DNA of 64,000 nt from JBJXFE01 sp046153875 (GTDB taxonomy: Bacteria; Planctomycetota; Phycisphaerae; Phycisphaerales; UBA1924). The translations under genes and the position numbers were made by a program. Location of the stretch: assembly GCA_046153875.1 (NCBI GenBank), contig JBJXFE010000053.1, positions 1 through 64,000 on the forward strand, read 5' to 3'. The notes beneath the pieces are model-generated. The model saw only the letters and a list, made by a program, of their open reading frames with translations, was not told the origin of the DNA and made no database searches. How positions within the stretch are numbered: the first letter of the stretch is position 1; each line of letters starts with the position of its first letter. This document shows, piece by piece, positions 40,231 to 48,788 of the stretch.

Positions 40231-41790
40231 ATGCCACCGGACTACAGTCACCCCATGACGTTCGCCGACCTGGCGCGTGCCCTCGGGATCGAGTCCGACC
40301 CGCGCCTCGCGCGCATCACCACCGCCGAGCCGCCCCCGGGCGTGGCGTACAGCGAGAATCCCGCGACCGCCGAGCCGATCGCCGGCGTGCGGCTGGACGA
40401 TGCGGACGGCTACGAGCGGACCGCCGCCGAAGCCGTTGAGACCTTCAACCGCTGGCGCGAGGTCCCCGCCCCTGTCCGCGGCCAGGTCGTCCGCGCCATC
40501 GGCGACGAACTGCGCCGCCTCAAGGAGCCGCTCGGCACGCTCGTCAGCCTCGAAGTCGGCAAGATCCGGGCCGAGGGGCTCGGAGAGGTCCAGGAATCGG
40601 TGGATATCGCCGACTTCGCCGTCGGGCTCTCGCGCCAGCTGCACGGCATCACGATGCCCAGCGAGCGCCGGGAGCACCGCATGATGGAGCAGTGGCTCCC
40701 GCTCGGCCCCGTTGGCGTCATCACCGCGTTCAACTTCCCCAACGCGGTCTGGGCGTGGAACGCGATGATCGCGGCGGTCTGCGGCGATGTGGTCGTGTGG
40801 AAACCGAGCCTGTTCGCGCCGCTCACCGCGATCGCTACCAACGCAATCGCCGAGCGCGTCGCCGCCGCGATGGGGCACCCGGGCGTTTTCCGCCTCGTGA
40901 TCGGCACGGACGACGCGGTCGGCGAGCGGATGGTCGCGGACCGGCGCCTGCCGCTCATCAGTGCCACGGGCTCGTGCCGCATGGGCCGGCGCGTGGGCGA
41001 AGTCGTGGCGCGGCGGCTCGGCCGCACGTTGCTCGAGCTGGGCGGGAACAACGGCGTGATTGTCCATCACGATGCCGACCTCGAACTGGCGCTGAAGTAC
41101 GTCGTCTTCGGCGCGGTGGGCACGGCCGGGCAGCGCTGCACGACGACGCGGCGGCTCATCGTCCACGAGAAGGTCGCGGATCGGTTCACGGACCGGCTCG
41201 TGGCCGCGTACAAGACCATCCGCGTCGGCGACCCGCTCGCCGAAGGGACGCTGGTCGGCCCGCTGATCAACGCCCGTGCGGTCGATGGGTTCGTCGCGGC
41301 GGTGGCGGCCGCGAAGCAGCAGGGGGGGACGGTCTTGGCCGGGGGGGATCGCGCGCACGGGGCGGGGATGGGACGCGGCCACTACGTCCAGCCCACGATC
41401 ATCCGCGCGCCGAAGTCCAACACCCTCCCGATCGCGATGGACGAGACCTTTGCCCCGATTCTCTACGTCTTCGCCTACCGCGAGCTCGACGACGCGATCG
41501 CGCTTCACAACAGCGTGGCCCAGGGGCTCAGCTCCGCGATCTTCACCACCGACGTGCGCGTCTCGGAGCGGTTCCTCTCCCCCGCGGGGGTCGGCAGCGA
41601 CTGCGGGCTGGCGTACGTGAACCTGGGCACCAGCGGCGCCGAGATCGGCGGGGCGTTCGGCGGCGAGAAGGACACGGGCGGGGGTCGCGAGTCCGGGTCC
41701 GACTCCTGGAAGGCGTACATGCGCCGCCAGACGGCTACCATCAACGCGGGCTCGACCTTCGCCCTCGCACAGGGGATCCGCTTTGAGTGA
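40231..41790 (+). CDS. aldehyde dehydrogenase, ALDH7 (alpha-aminoadipate semialdehyde dehydrogenase) type
   Basis: 519 residues. The catalytic Cys303 sits in GQRCTTTRR, and the general base is in LELGGNNG. FNFPNAVWAWN marks the NAD-binding region. The C-terminal GTSGAEIGGAFGGEK and ESGSDSWKAYMRR segments are the fingerprint of the antiquitin group. Known members oxidise alpha-aminoadipate semialdehyde in lysine breakdown or general aldehydes in stress. No lysine-catabolic genes accompany it. ATG 40231 has GGAGG three bases away; ATG 40255 is the alternative. The stop lies 8 bases before rpiA. Confidence 0.92.
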   Translation: MPPDYSHPMTFADLARALGIESDPRLARITTAEPPPGVAYSENPATAEPIAGVRLDDADGYERTAAEAVETFNRWREVPAPVRGQVVRAIGDELRRLKEPLGTLVSLEVGKIRAEGLGEVQESVDIADFAVGLSRQLHGITMPSERREHRMMEQWLPLGPVGVITAFNFPNAVWAWNAMIAAVCGDVVVWKPSLFAPLTAIATNAIAERVAAAMGHPGVFRLVIGTDDAVGERMVADRRLPLISATGSCRMGRRVGEVVARRLGRTLLELGGNNGVIVHHDADLELALKYVVFGAVGTAGQRCTTTRRLIVHEKVADRFTDRLVAAYKTIRVGDPLAEGTLVGPLINARAVDGFVAAVAAAKQQGGTVLAGGDRAHGAGMGRGHYVQPTIIRAPKSNTLPIAMDETFAPILYVFAYRELDDAIALHNSVAQGLSSAIFTTDVRVSERFLSPAGVGSDCGLAYVNLGTSGAEIGGAFGGEKDTGGGRESGSDSWKAYMRRQTATINAGSTFALAQGIRFE

Positions 41791-41797
41791 GGCAGCC

Positions 41798-42481
41798 ATG
41801 GCCGATGCGTTGGCGGAAGCCGCCGTCGCCGAGATCAAGTCCGGCATGGTCGTGGGCCTGGGCACGGGCCGGACCGCGTCGCGGGCGATCGCCGCTCTGG
41901 CCGAGCGCGTCAAGCGCGAACGCCTGGACGTCCAGTGCGTCCCCACAAGCCACGCGACCGAGACCGTCGCGCGGTTCCACGGGCTGCGCCTGGCCGACTT
42001 CGCGATGCTCGAGCGGGTCAACTACCTCTTCGACGGCGCCGACGAGGTCGACCCCCAACTGCGGATGCTGAAGGGCGGGGGCGGGGCCATGACCCGCGAG
42101 CGCATTGTCGCCAGCGCCGCAGAGCGCCGCGTCTACATCATCGACGAGTCCAAGCTCGTCGACCGCCTCGGCCAGCGGTCCACGCTCGGCGTGTGCGTCC
42201 TGGCGTTCGGGCTCTCGTCCGCGCGGGCCCGCCTGCGCGACATCGGGCTCCACGGCGTCGTCCGCCGCACCCTCGACGGACACCTGTTCCTCACCGACAA
42301 CGGCAACCTCGTGATCGACGTGCAACTCGACGACCGCGACCTGGCCGAGCTGGCCTGCGCCATCAACGACATCCCGGGCGTCGTCGACCACGGGCTCTTC
42401 CTGAACGAGGCCGACGAGGTGCTCGTCGAGACGCCGCGCGGGGTCGAGCGCATCACGAAGCCGGAAAAGCCGGCTCGCTGA
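41798..42481 (+). CDS. rpiA: ribose-5-phosphate isomerase A
   Basis: 227 residues, normal length. VGLGTGRTASRAI is the phosphate-binding start, FDGADEVDPQLRMLKGGGGAMTRE the catalytic core, and VDHGLFL the C-terminal signature. It interconverts ribose 5-phosphate and ribulose 5-phosphate. ATG 41798 has GAGG five bases away, and the ribosome binding site overlaps the stop of the upstream dehydrogenase gene, so the pair is co-transcribed. An earlier TTG at 41783 overlaps that gene. Confidence 0.95.
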   Translation: MADALAEAAVAEIKSGMVVGLGTGRTASRAIAALAERVKRERLDVQCVPTSHATETVARFHGLRLADFAMLERVNYLFDGADEVDPQLRMLKGGGGAMTRERIVASAAERRVYIIDESKLVDRLGQRSTLGVCVLAFGLSSARARLRDIGLHGVVRRTLDGHLFLTDNGNLVIDVQLDDRDLAELACAINDIPGVVDHGLFLNEADEVLVETPRGVERITKPEKPAR

Positions 42482-42501
42482 TCCCTCCCGCCCATCGGCC
42501 C

Positions 42502-43443
42502 TCACAGCAACCCGAGCTTCTTGACGTCGTCGATCGGCTCATCGAACGAGCACGATCCGTAGGACAAAGCGAACGCCTCGCGCACGCGGGCCAGTTCCGC
42601 CGACTCCAGGAACCGCCCCCGCCACCGCACGCCCTCGTCGGTGAACTTGAACGCGCCCGGGTCGCGCTCGCCGACGATCGCCGCGGCCTCGGTCTCGTCC
42701 GCACGTCGAGCCCGCACCAGGGCCGCCGCGATGAACACGTTGACGAACCCGTGCATCGTGCCACGCGGGCACCCTGGTTCGTACGTCAACGGGTAGTCGC
42801 CCCGCACCGGGTGGTGCAACCCCGCCGTGGCCTTGAACGGCACGTCGGCGGCCGCGCACGCCGCCAGGAACGCCGCTACCCGCTCGGGCGCGGGGAAGGC
42901 CTCGACCGTCACGCCGCCGGTTCGCACCTTCGCCGCCGCGGCCGTCCCGGAGAGAGCCGCGACCAGGCCCCGGCAGTCGCCCGCGATCGGCACCTCGAAG
43001 AACGGGTAGACCTCGTCGGGCACCGCCTCGATCGCCGCATCGATCTCGTCCGCCGTTGAGACTTTCATCTCCAGCGCGTCGGCGACGGCGAGCCCGCGGT
43101 CCTCCTCCGCGTGGCGGGCGTTGAACTCATCCATCGCGGCGAGAGCGGCGTCCAGCGCCGGGAGGCCGTCCACGATCACCGAGACGTGCCACGGCTCGCT
43201 GTTCCCGGCGTGCTCGCGGTAGCCGCTGGTGGCGAACGTGCCGGGCATCAGGGCCGCCGCCGCGCGGCTCAGTTCGCCCAGCCGCGACGCCGGGCAGATG
43301 AACCGGCCCAGCACCCATTCGTGCACCCCCGCGCGCGCCCGCGCAAAGGCCTCCGCGGCCGGGGCCATGTCCAGCTTCGCCGGCGGGAACAGTCCGGCGT
43401 AGTCGATCAGGCCCGACATCAGCGTGCGCACGGCCTGGGTCAT
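42502..43443 (-). CDS. conserved protein of unknown function
   Basis: 313 residues. It opens with IDYAGLFPPAKLDM, a sequence that recurs at the start of an uncharacterised family in planctomycetes and acidobacteria. HVSVIVDG, VYPFFEVP, KATAGLHHPVRGDYPLTY and HGFVNVFIAA follow, a pattern consistent with a TIM-barrel-like fold. GLHHP with the preceding Lys/Thr could be an active site, which would suggest an enzyme. It is convergent with rpiA. No close functional relative is known to me. Confidence 0.6.
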   Translation of the reverse strand: MTQAVRTLMSGLIDYAGLFPPAKLDMAPAAEAFARARAGVHEWVLGRFICPASRLGELSRAAAALMPGTFATSGYREHAGNSEPWHVSVIVDGLPALDAALAAMDEFNARHAEEDRGLAVADALEMKVSTADEIDAAIEAVPDEVYPFFEVPIAGDCRGLVAALSGTAAAAKVRTGGVTVEAFPAPERVAAFLAACAAADVPFKATAGLHHPVRGDYPLTYEPGCPRGTMHGFVNVFIAAALVRARRADETEAAAIVGERDPGAFKFTDEGVRWRGRFLESAELARVREAFALSYGSCSFDEPIDDVKKLGLL

Positions 43444-43496
43444 CGCCCGCCAGAATACCAGCGGAGCGGCGTCGGGGCGTCCGGCGGCGGCCGGGT

Positions 43497-44588
43497 TCAG
43501 GCGCGTCGCGATTCCGCGGCGGCGAGCGTGGCTTCCGGCATCTGCGCGGGGTCCAGGAACTCATCGATCAGCCGCTCGAACGCCGCGTGCCGGCGCAGGT
43601 CCGCGATGCCCCCGTCGAAGTGCCCGAACTTGGTCACGAACCGCAGCTTGCGCCCCGGGTCCCCGGACAGAGCATTGAACACCGCCGCGGCCGCCGGCGC
43701 GGGCACCACGTCGTCGCGCAGCGCCAGCTTGCACAGCGTCGGGCACCGCACCCGTCGCGCGTGCAGCGCCGCGTCGAACAACCGCAGCGTCCCCGCGATC
43801 TGGTCGGCCCGGTCCGCGTGGTCGCCCATGAACCGCGCGATCTGCGCCCCCGCCCCCGCTCCGCGCGGGCGCAGGTGCTCCAGCCGCCACGGCCAATCCC
43901 CCATCGACGGCAGCCCGATCGCCAGCCGCGAAACCTCGTCGCGCTCCGACAGGTGCGACGCCGCCACGACCGCGACCGCGCCCCCGAAAGACTCGCCGCA
44001 CAGATAGACCGGAGGTGCACCGTTTCCGCCGCGCGCATCCCCGTTCCCGCTGGCGCCGACAAACCGCCCCAGCGCCCGCACCGCGCACACCGCGTCCGCG
44101 ACGGCGTACGAGAACGACCACTCGCACCCGATCCCGTCCTCGCCCGGGGGCAGTTCCAGCCCCCGCGTGATGTACCCGCACTCGGTGGTGGTCCAGTCCC
44201 CGCAGTCGAGCCGCGACCCCGGGTAGCCGCGCACGCGGACGAGCAGCACGGCCACGCCGCGGTCCGCCAGGGCCCGCCAGCGCTCCGCGTGCTCGCCGAG
44301 CGCCGGCACGTTCGAGTACCCGTGCAGCACGACCGCCCCGGCCGCGGGTCGCCCCGGCGGACTCAGGAGCTTGCATCCGATCCGGCAGTGGCGCACGCCG
44401 GTGAAATGGGTATCCGCCGACGTGTCGCTGGGGTCCGATTCGGACGCGGGTGCGAGCCGCGGGCGCTCGCCCAGCACGCCCGCATTCCACGCCTTCCAGA
44501 CGGGTGTGTGCCGCGGCGCGCGGGCCGGGTCGGCCACGTGCGCCAGCGTCTGGATCGGCGAGAGCCCGAAGTCTTCCGGCTCGACCAT
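43497..44588 (-). CDS. acetyl xylan esterase-like alpha/beta hydrolase
   Basis: 363 residues. The likely triad is Ser in GESFGGA, Asp in LRDDVVPA and His in FGHFDGG. The N-terminal region (VWKAWNAGVLGERPRL) and VLHGYSNVPALGEHAERW resemble AXE1-type carbohydrate esterases, which remove acetyl or similar groups. No signal peptide is present, so it should act in the cytoplasm. A longer frame through the upstream lipoprotein gene is a shadow. Start at ATG 44588. Confidence 0.72.
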   Translation of the reverse strand: MVEPEDFGLSPIQTLAHVADPARAPRHTPVWKAWNAGVLGERPRLAPASESDPSDTSADTHFTGVRHCRIGCKLLSPPGRPAAGAVVLHGYSNVPALGEHAERWRALADRGVAVLLVRVRGYPGSRLDCGDWTTTECGYITRGLELPPGEDGIGCEWSFSYAVADAVCAVRALGRFVGASGNGDARGGNGAPPVYLCGESFGGAVAVVAASHLSERDEVSRLAIGLPSMGDWPWRLEHLRPRGAGAGAQIARFMGDHADRADQIAGTLRLFDAALHARRVRCPTLCKLALRDDVVPAPAAAAVFNALSGDPGRKLRFVTKFGHFDGGIADLRRHAAFERLIDEFLDPAQMPEATLAAAESRRA

Positions 44589-44641
44589 CGGTGGAAAGGG
44601 TACACGATGATCGGCGCCCGGGCCGGACCGCCCGGGCGTGT

Positions 44642-45925
44642 TCATCGCGCGGGGAACAAGGCCCCCGGGCTCATGCCCGGGGCGGTGCGCGCGATCCAGA
44701 GCTGGCTGGAGGGCTTCTGCTCGCCCGCCGCGAGCGGGCCGCGCTGGGCCGTCCACATCATCCACGCGCCGTCCGGGCTGAACACGGGGAGGACGTCGGT
44801 CGCCGTCGCCTGGGTGACGCGCTGGACGCGCGGTTCGTTCGGCGCCGCGCTGAGCTGCGCTTCCACGGCCCAGACCTCGTAGTTGTGGTGCCCGACGAGA
44901 CTGGAGCCGAACACCAGGTACTTTCCGGAGGGGTGCCAGTACGGCGCCCAGTTGACGGCGCCATTGTCGGTGAGCTGGTGCTCGGCCTTGACGCCCACCG
45001 GCACGCCGTCCTCGTACTTCAGCTCCGCGACGAAGATCTGGAGTCGGTCGTCGCCCTTGCGGTCCGAGCGGTAGCAGATCATCGTCTCGTCGGGCGAGAA
45101 GAACGGCCCGCCGTCGTACCCGTCCTCGGTGACGATTGCGTGGTGGGCGCCCGTCTGCTGGTCGTAGATGAACAGGTCCGCGTCGGGCCGCCCGTTGGTG
45201 CGCGCGGGGCGGACCCCGGCGTACAGCACGAACCGGCCGTTCTTCGACCAGGACGCTTCCGCCTGGTAGTCGGGGAGCGCGAACACGCGTTCGACTTTCG
45301 TTTCCTTCGCCCGCGCGGGCTTGCCGACGATGTCGCTGAACAGCGCCGGGACCTGTCCCGCGACGAGTTCCGCCTCCTCCGGGAATCGCCAGGTGTAGGT
45401 GCGCTGGTCCACCCGGAACTCGTTCTTCTGCTCCGTCGAGGGTGCGACGAACGTCGTGGAGAACATGACGGCGCCGGGGACCCGCGGATGGAACCAGCCG
45501 CACGAGTTCCACGCGCCGGGCGGGCTCACATGGATCGGCGCCTCGATCCCGGTGATACCTCCGTCGGCGTGCTTCACGAGCTTGGCGATGTACATCCCGT
45601 AGAACTCGCTCGGCTTCTCGCCGCCGGCGGGCACCGGAACGCCCTGGAAGATGATCCATCGGGTGGACGGGTCGAAGTACGCCTCGCCCGCCTTCACGAA
45701 CATGTCGCGGCTCGTGAGCTGGAGGTGGTCGGTCAGGTACGGGGCCTCGAGCATCTTCCAGTCCAGCGGCTCGGCCGCGGGTTGGGCTGCGGAGGGTTGT
45801 GCCGCGGGCTGCGCGGAGGGAGGCTGCGCCGCTGACGGCTGGGCCTTCACCCCGTCGCACGCGCCGAGCACCAGGCCCGCCCCGAAGATCGATACGATCA
45901 CCCCGCCGATGGCCGCCGTCTTCAT
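44642..45925 (-). CDS. beta-propeller (PD40/TolB-like) lipoprotein
   Basis: 427 residues. The lipobox is LVLGAC (Cys23). A low-complexity AQPSAAQP linker follows (30-50). The rest is a WD40-like propeller: SKNGRFVLYAG, FFSPDETMICYRSDRKGDD, WHPSGKYLVFGS and FSPDGAWMMWTA are successive PD40 blades. It is anchored in the outer or inner membrane, facing the periplasm, and binds an unknown partner. CAGGAGCG lies before the ATG. Its start shares the CATG palindrome with the divergent pseudouridine synthase gene. Confidence 0.8.
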   Translation of the reverse strand: MKTAAIGGVIVSIFGAGLVLGACDGVKAQPSAAQPPSAQPAAQPSAAQPAAEPLDWKMLEAPYLTDHLQLTSRDMFVKAGEAYFDPSTRWIIFQGVPVPAGGEKPSEFYGMYIAKLVKHADGGITGIEAPIHVSPPGAWNSCGWFHPRVPGAVMFSTTFVAPSTEQKNEFRVDQRTYTWRFPEEAELVAGQVPALFSDIVGKPARAKETKVERVFALPDYQAEASWSKNGRFVLYAGVRPARTNGRPDADLFIYDQQTGAHHAIVTEDGYDGGPFFSPDETMICYRSDRKGDDRLQIFVAELKYEDGVPVGVKAEHQLTDNGAVNWAPYWHPSGKYLVFGSSLVGHHNYEVWAVEAQLSAAPNEPRVQRVTQATATDVLPVFSPDGAWMMWTAQRGPLAAGEQKPSSQLWIARTAPGMSPGALFPAR

Positions 45926-46634
45926 GCCCAACGCTCCTGGAAAAGCCGGTTCCGGGCCGCCCGATCCGGGCCCGCCGCGCGATCCGCCAAGCGTAGCGCC
46001 GCCCCGGATCGTCTTCGCCTCCCCCCGTTTCGTCGTCGTGGACAAGCCCGCGTGGATGCTCTCCGTCCCGGGCAAGGGCGAAGCCAGGCGCGACTGCGTG
46101 GCCGTCCGCGTCGGAGCGATGTTCCCGGGCGCGACCGGCCCCCTGATCGTCCATCGGCTGGACATGGAGACCTCGGGCCTGATGGTGCTGGGCCTTGACG
46201 CCGACGCGCAGCGCGAGCTCTCGCGCCAGTTCGAGGCGCGACTCGTCGAGAAGGAGTACGCCGCGCTGCTCGACGGCATCGTCACAGGCGAGTCGGGGGA
46301 GATCGACCTGCCCCTGCGCGCCGACATCGAGCACAGGCCGATCCAAGTGGTCGATGACACGCGCGGCCGCCCGGCCCTCACGCGCTGGCGCGTACTCGCG
46401 CGAGAAACCGACCGCACCCGTGTCGAGTTCCGCCCGTTGACCGGGAGGACGCACCAGCTCCGCGTCCACGCCGCCACGACCGAGGCCCGGGGCGGCCTGG
46501 GGCACGCGATCATCGGCGACGGGCTCTACGGCGGGCCGCCCGCGGGCCGGCTCATGCTCCATGCGCGCCGGCTGGCTTTCCTCGACCCGGACTCGGGTCG
46601 GCGGTTGGAGTTCGAGTGCCCGACCCCGTTTTGA
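45924..46634 (+). CDS. RluA-family pseudouridine synthase
   Basis: 236 residues. VHRLDMETSG holds the catalytic aspartate. VVVDKPAWMLSVPG is the N-terminal signature, RPLTGRTHQLRVH the second motif, and IIGDGLYGG the third. There is no S4 domain. The family modifies uridine in 23S rRNA or tRNA; the substrate cannot be chosen from sequence. The start overlaps the start of the divergent lipoprotein gene, which forces the two 5' ends into each other. The first 30 residues are proline-rich. Confidence 0.88.
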   Translation: MPNAPGKAGSGPPDPGPPRDPPSVAPPRIVFASPRFVVVDKPAWMLSVPGKGEARRDCVAVRVGAMFPGATGPLIVHRLDMETSGLMVLGLDADAQRELSRQFEARLVEKEYAALLDGIVTGESGEIDLPLRADIEHRPIQVVDDTRGRPALTRWRVLARETDRTRVEFRPLTGRTHQLRVHAATTEARGGLGHAIIGDGLYGGPPAGRLMLHARRLAFLDPDSGRRLEFECPTPF

Positions 46635-46641
46635 GTCGGCG

Positions 46642-47136
46642 TCAGAGGACGAGCGGCATCGGTATGCCGCGCGGCGTCGAGGTTAGTCGCAGCAATTCGA
46701 CCGCTTCGGTCAGCCCGTCCGCGTCCGATTCATCGAACGCTCCGACGTCGTAACTGTCCCCGTCGAGCACGCCCCAGCACGAGCCGTCGCCCGCGAACAG
46801 CGGCACGACGACTTCGGAACGATCGCGCGGGTCGCACGCCACGTAGCCCGCGCCCAGCGTGGCCACGTCCGGGATGACCAAGGGCCGCCGCTCCTTCCAG
46901 CACCGCCCGCAGGCCCCGTGCATCCCGAGCGGGGAGCACGCGGGCTTGTCGCGCCGCGGGCCCAGGATCATCTCGTCGCGCCCCGTAGGCTTCGTGTAGA
47001 ACCCGATCCACGACACACCCGTCGGAGCGAGGAACTCCCAGAACGCGTCCACCGCGGCCTGCATGCGCACATCGGTATCGAAACGGCTCAGGTCGAGGGA
47101 GCGGAGTCGGGCGAGGATGGCCGGGTAGGGGCGCAT
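46642..47136 (-). CDS. GAF-domain free methionine-(R)-sulfoxide reductase-like protein
   Basis: 164 residues, a single GAF domain. WIGFYTKP, ILGPRRDKPAC, GMHGACGRCWKERRPLVIPDV and YVACDPRDRSEVVVPL align with fRMsr proteins, including the catalytic cysteine of the ACDxxxRSE block and two upstream cysteines. The enzyme would reduce free methionine-R-sulfoxide with thioredoxin. The canonical GRGVCG is altered to GMHGACG. Convergent with the RluA-type gene with a 7-base gap. Confidence 0.8.
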   Translation of the reverse strand: MRPYPAILARLRSLDLSRFDTDVRMQAAVDAFWEFLAPTGVSWIGFYTKPTGRDEMILGPRRDKPACSPLGMHGACGRCWKERRPLVIPDVATLGAGYVACDPRDRSEVVVPLFAGDGSCWGVLDGDSYDVGAFDESDADGLTEAVELLRLTSTPRGIPMPLVL

Positions 47137-47230
47137 GGCAAGCCGCGGTGCCGGATTCTTGGCGGCGGCGCCCAGGAACGCCGGACGGATAGCCTCTGCT
47201 GTTCTGCCGACTGCTGCCGTGCCGTTCTGG

Positions 47231-47473
47231 TTACAGCGTGGCGCTGGTGTACGGTAGCAGCCCCATGAACCGGGCCCGCTTGATCGCCTGCGCGACCATC
47301 CGCTGCTCGTACGCGCTCGTGCTCAGGCGCTTGCGCCCGAAGATCTTGCCGTTCGGGCTCATCAGACGCCGCAGCGTCTCGGCGTCCTTCCAGTCGACGA
47401 TCTTCTTGCCCGTGCCCGTGGCCTTGGAGACCTTGATCTTCTGGCCGTTGTTGAAGCGATTGAACCGGCTCAT
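47231..47473 (-). CDS. rpsR: 30S ribosomal protein bS18
   Basis: 80 residues. DWKDAETLRRLMSPNGKI and SAYEQRMVAQAIKRARFMGLLPY are the conserved core; there are no zinc-ligand cysteines. bS18 binds the platform of the small subunit with bS6. The usual neighbours rpsF, ssb and rplI are absent. Start at ATG 47473. Confidence 0.95.
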   Translation of the reverse strand: MSRFNRFNNGQKIKVSKATGTGKKIVDWKDAETLRRLMSPNGKIFGRKRLSTSAYEQRMVAQAIKRARFMGLLPYTSATL

Positions 47474-47548
47474 GCAAACTCCGTCTTGGTCGTTCGGCCC
47501 GGGAACAGGAGTCGGGAACACCCCGACCGGCCCGGGCGACGGATGGCG

Positions 47549-48088
47549 TCAGGCCTCTACTTTAGGCGGACCGCCGCGCCGCAGCAGACGGTCGAGCGAG
47601 AACCGCCCCCCGCCGATCGCCAGCGCCGCCAGTCCGATCGCGATCAGCACGCTGTTCTGGTAGACGTTGCACCACGTGAGCTGCTTCGGGCAGAAGAAAC
47701 TGAACCGGCCGAAGCAGGAGCACTCGAAGGTCTCGCCGCGCTGGAGGACCGCGACAATCGCCCACGTGAACGCACCCAGCGAAGCGGTCAGCAGGAAGGC
47801 GGCCGTCCGGGTCCAGAGGCCCAGGATGAGGCAGGCGGCGCACAGCAGCTCCGTCCAGGGGATGACGAAGGCCGCGAGCTTGACCAGGTGATCGTGGTCG
47901 CCCTCCGTCGTCCACTTGAACTTCTCGATCGCGAGGGCCAACGACCTGGGGCTGGAGAGCTTCGTTGCCGCGGCGAAGATGAAGACCGCGGCGAGCGCGA
48001 GCCGCGGGAGCATCGCCGCCGCCGCGAGCGCCGGCGGAGTCCGCGGCGTTCCGGTCGTGTCGTAGTTGATCGCGTCGTCGTCGGGCAT
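47549..48088 (-). CDS. MauE/DoxX family membrane protein
   Basis: 179 residues with four membrane helices. ALAAVFIFAAATKLSSP and WTELLCAACLILGLWTRTAA match MauE/DoxX proteins. A periplasmic-side loop holds C-x-CFG (CSCFGRFSFFC), the redox-type cysteines of MauE. MauE proteins help form disulfides or supply electrons for thiol handling. It lies 10 bases after the rhodanese gene and is the last gene of a three-gene run. Confidence 0.8.
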   Translation of the reverse strand: MPDDDAINYDTTGTPRTPPALAAAAMLPRLALAAVFIFAAATKLSSPRSLALAIEKFKWTTEGDHDHLVKLAAFVIPWTELLCAACLILGLWTRTAAFLLTASLGAFTWAIVAVLQRGETFECSCFGRFSFFCPKQLTWCNVYQNSVLIAIGLAALAIGGGRFSLDRLLRRGGPPKVEA

Positions 48089-48098
48089 CGGTGCGGCT

Positions 48099-48743
48099 CT
48101 ACTGGAGCGGGTCGGGGCCGACGTCCACGGGCCAACCCCGGGCGCGCCACGCGTCGTACCCGTCCTTCATGATGTAGATCGGCCCGATCCCGGTCTTGAG
48201 GTTCTGCAGGCCGATCATCACCTCAAGTGAATCCGTGCATGTCGCGCCGTGGCAGTACACCACGACCGTCTGCCCGGGAAAGTACTCCTTGGCCTTCTTC
48301 GCGTAGATCCCGCCGAAGACCGGTGGAATAAATGTTGCGCCGGTGACGTGTCCCGCCTGGTAGTCCGCCGGCGGCCGGGCGTCCACAAAAAAAACCGTCC
48401 CGTCGGCACGGCCCTTGTCGAAGAGTTCCTTGGCGCGGTCGAGCGTGACGAAGTAGTTCGCTTCCGCCGTCGGCGCGTCGCCCTTCGGTCGTTCGACGTT
48501 CGGAAGCGCGGTCCGTGCCTCAGGGGACGCCGCAAGAGTCTCGGGCGGTGTGCCTTGCGTGCCGCTCGATTCGGGCTTGGCCCCCGGGTCGGTGCCGGCG
48601 GGCGCCGCGGCCGTCTCCGGCGAGCCGGCCGCGGGCTCGGGGTTGTTCGCCGGTCGGAGCTGGATCGGAGCGCAATAGGAATGCACCGCGCCGATCACCA
48701 CGCCGGCGAACACCAGCATCATCGCTTGTTTCAGCGGTTTCAC
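48099..48743 (-). CDS. membrane-anchored rhodanese-domain protein
   Basis: 214 residues. One N-terminal helix (3-22) is followed by an Ala/Pro/Gly linker (30-95) and a rhodanese domain. FFVDARPPADYQAGHVTGA is the CH2A-type motif. VVYCHGATCTDS is the active loop with the sulfur-carrying cysteine in CHGATC. It may pass sulfur or reduce thiols in the periplasm. It is placed between MauE-type and DUF1573 genes. Confidence 0.85.
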   Translation of the reverse strand: MKPLKQAMMLVFAGVVIGAVHSYCAPIQLRPANNPEPAAGSPETAAAPAGTDPGAKPESSGTQGTPPETLAASPEARTALPNVERPKGDAPTAEANYFVTLDRAKELFDKGRADGTVFFVDARPPADYQAGHVTGATFIPPVFGGIYAKKAKEYFPGQTVVVYCHGATCTDSLEVMIGLQNLKTGIGPIYIMKDGYDAWRARGWPVDVGPDPLQ

Positions 48744-48788
48744 GCCACGCCCTCGGGTCCGTCCTCAGGATCAGTCCGGAGCCGCGCC

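Noticed and set aside
43497..46562. A 1021-codon open frame on the minus strand
   Set aside because: Only its last 363 codons match a known family; the rest runs in another frame through the lipoprotein gene, whose own frame has a lipobox and propeller motifs.
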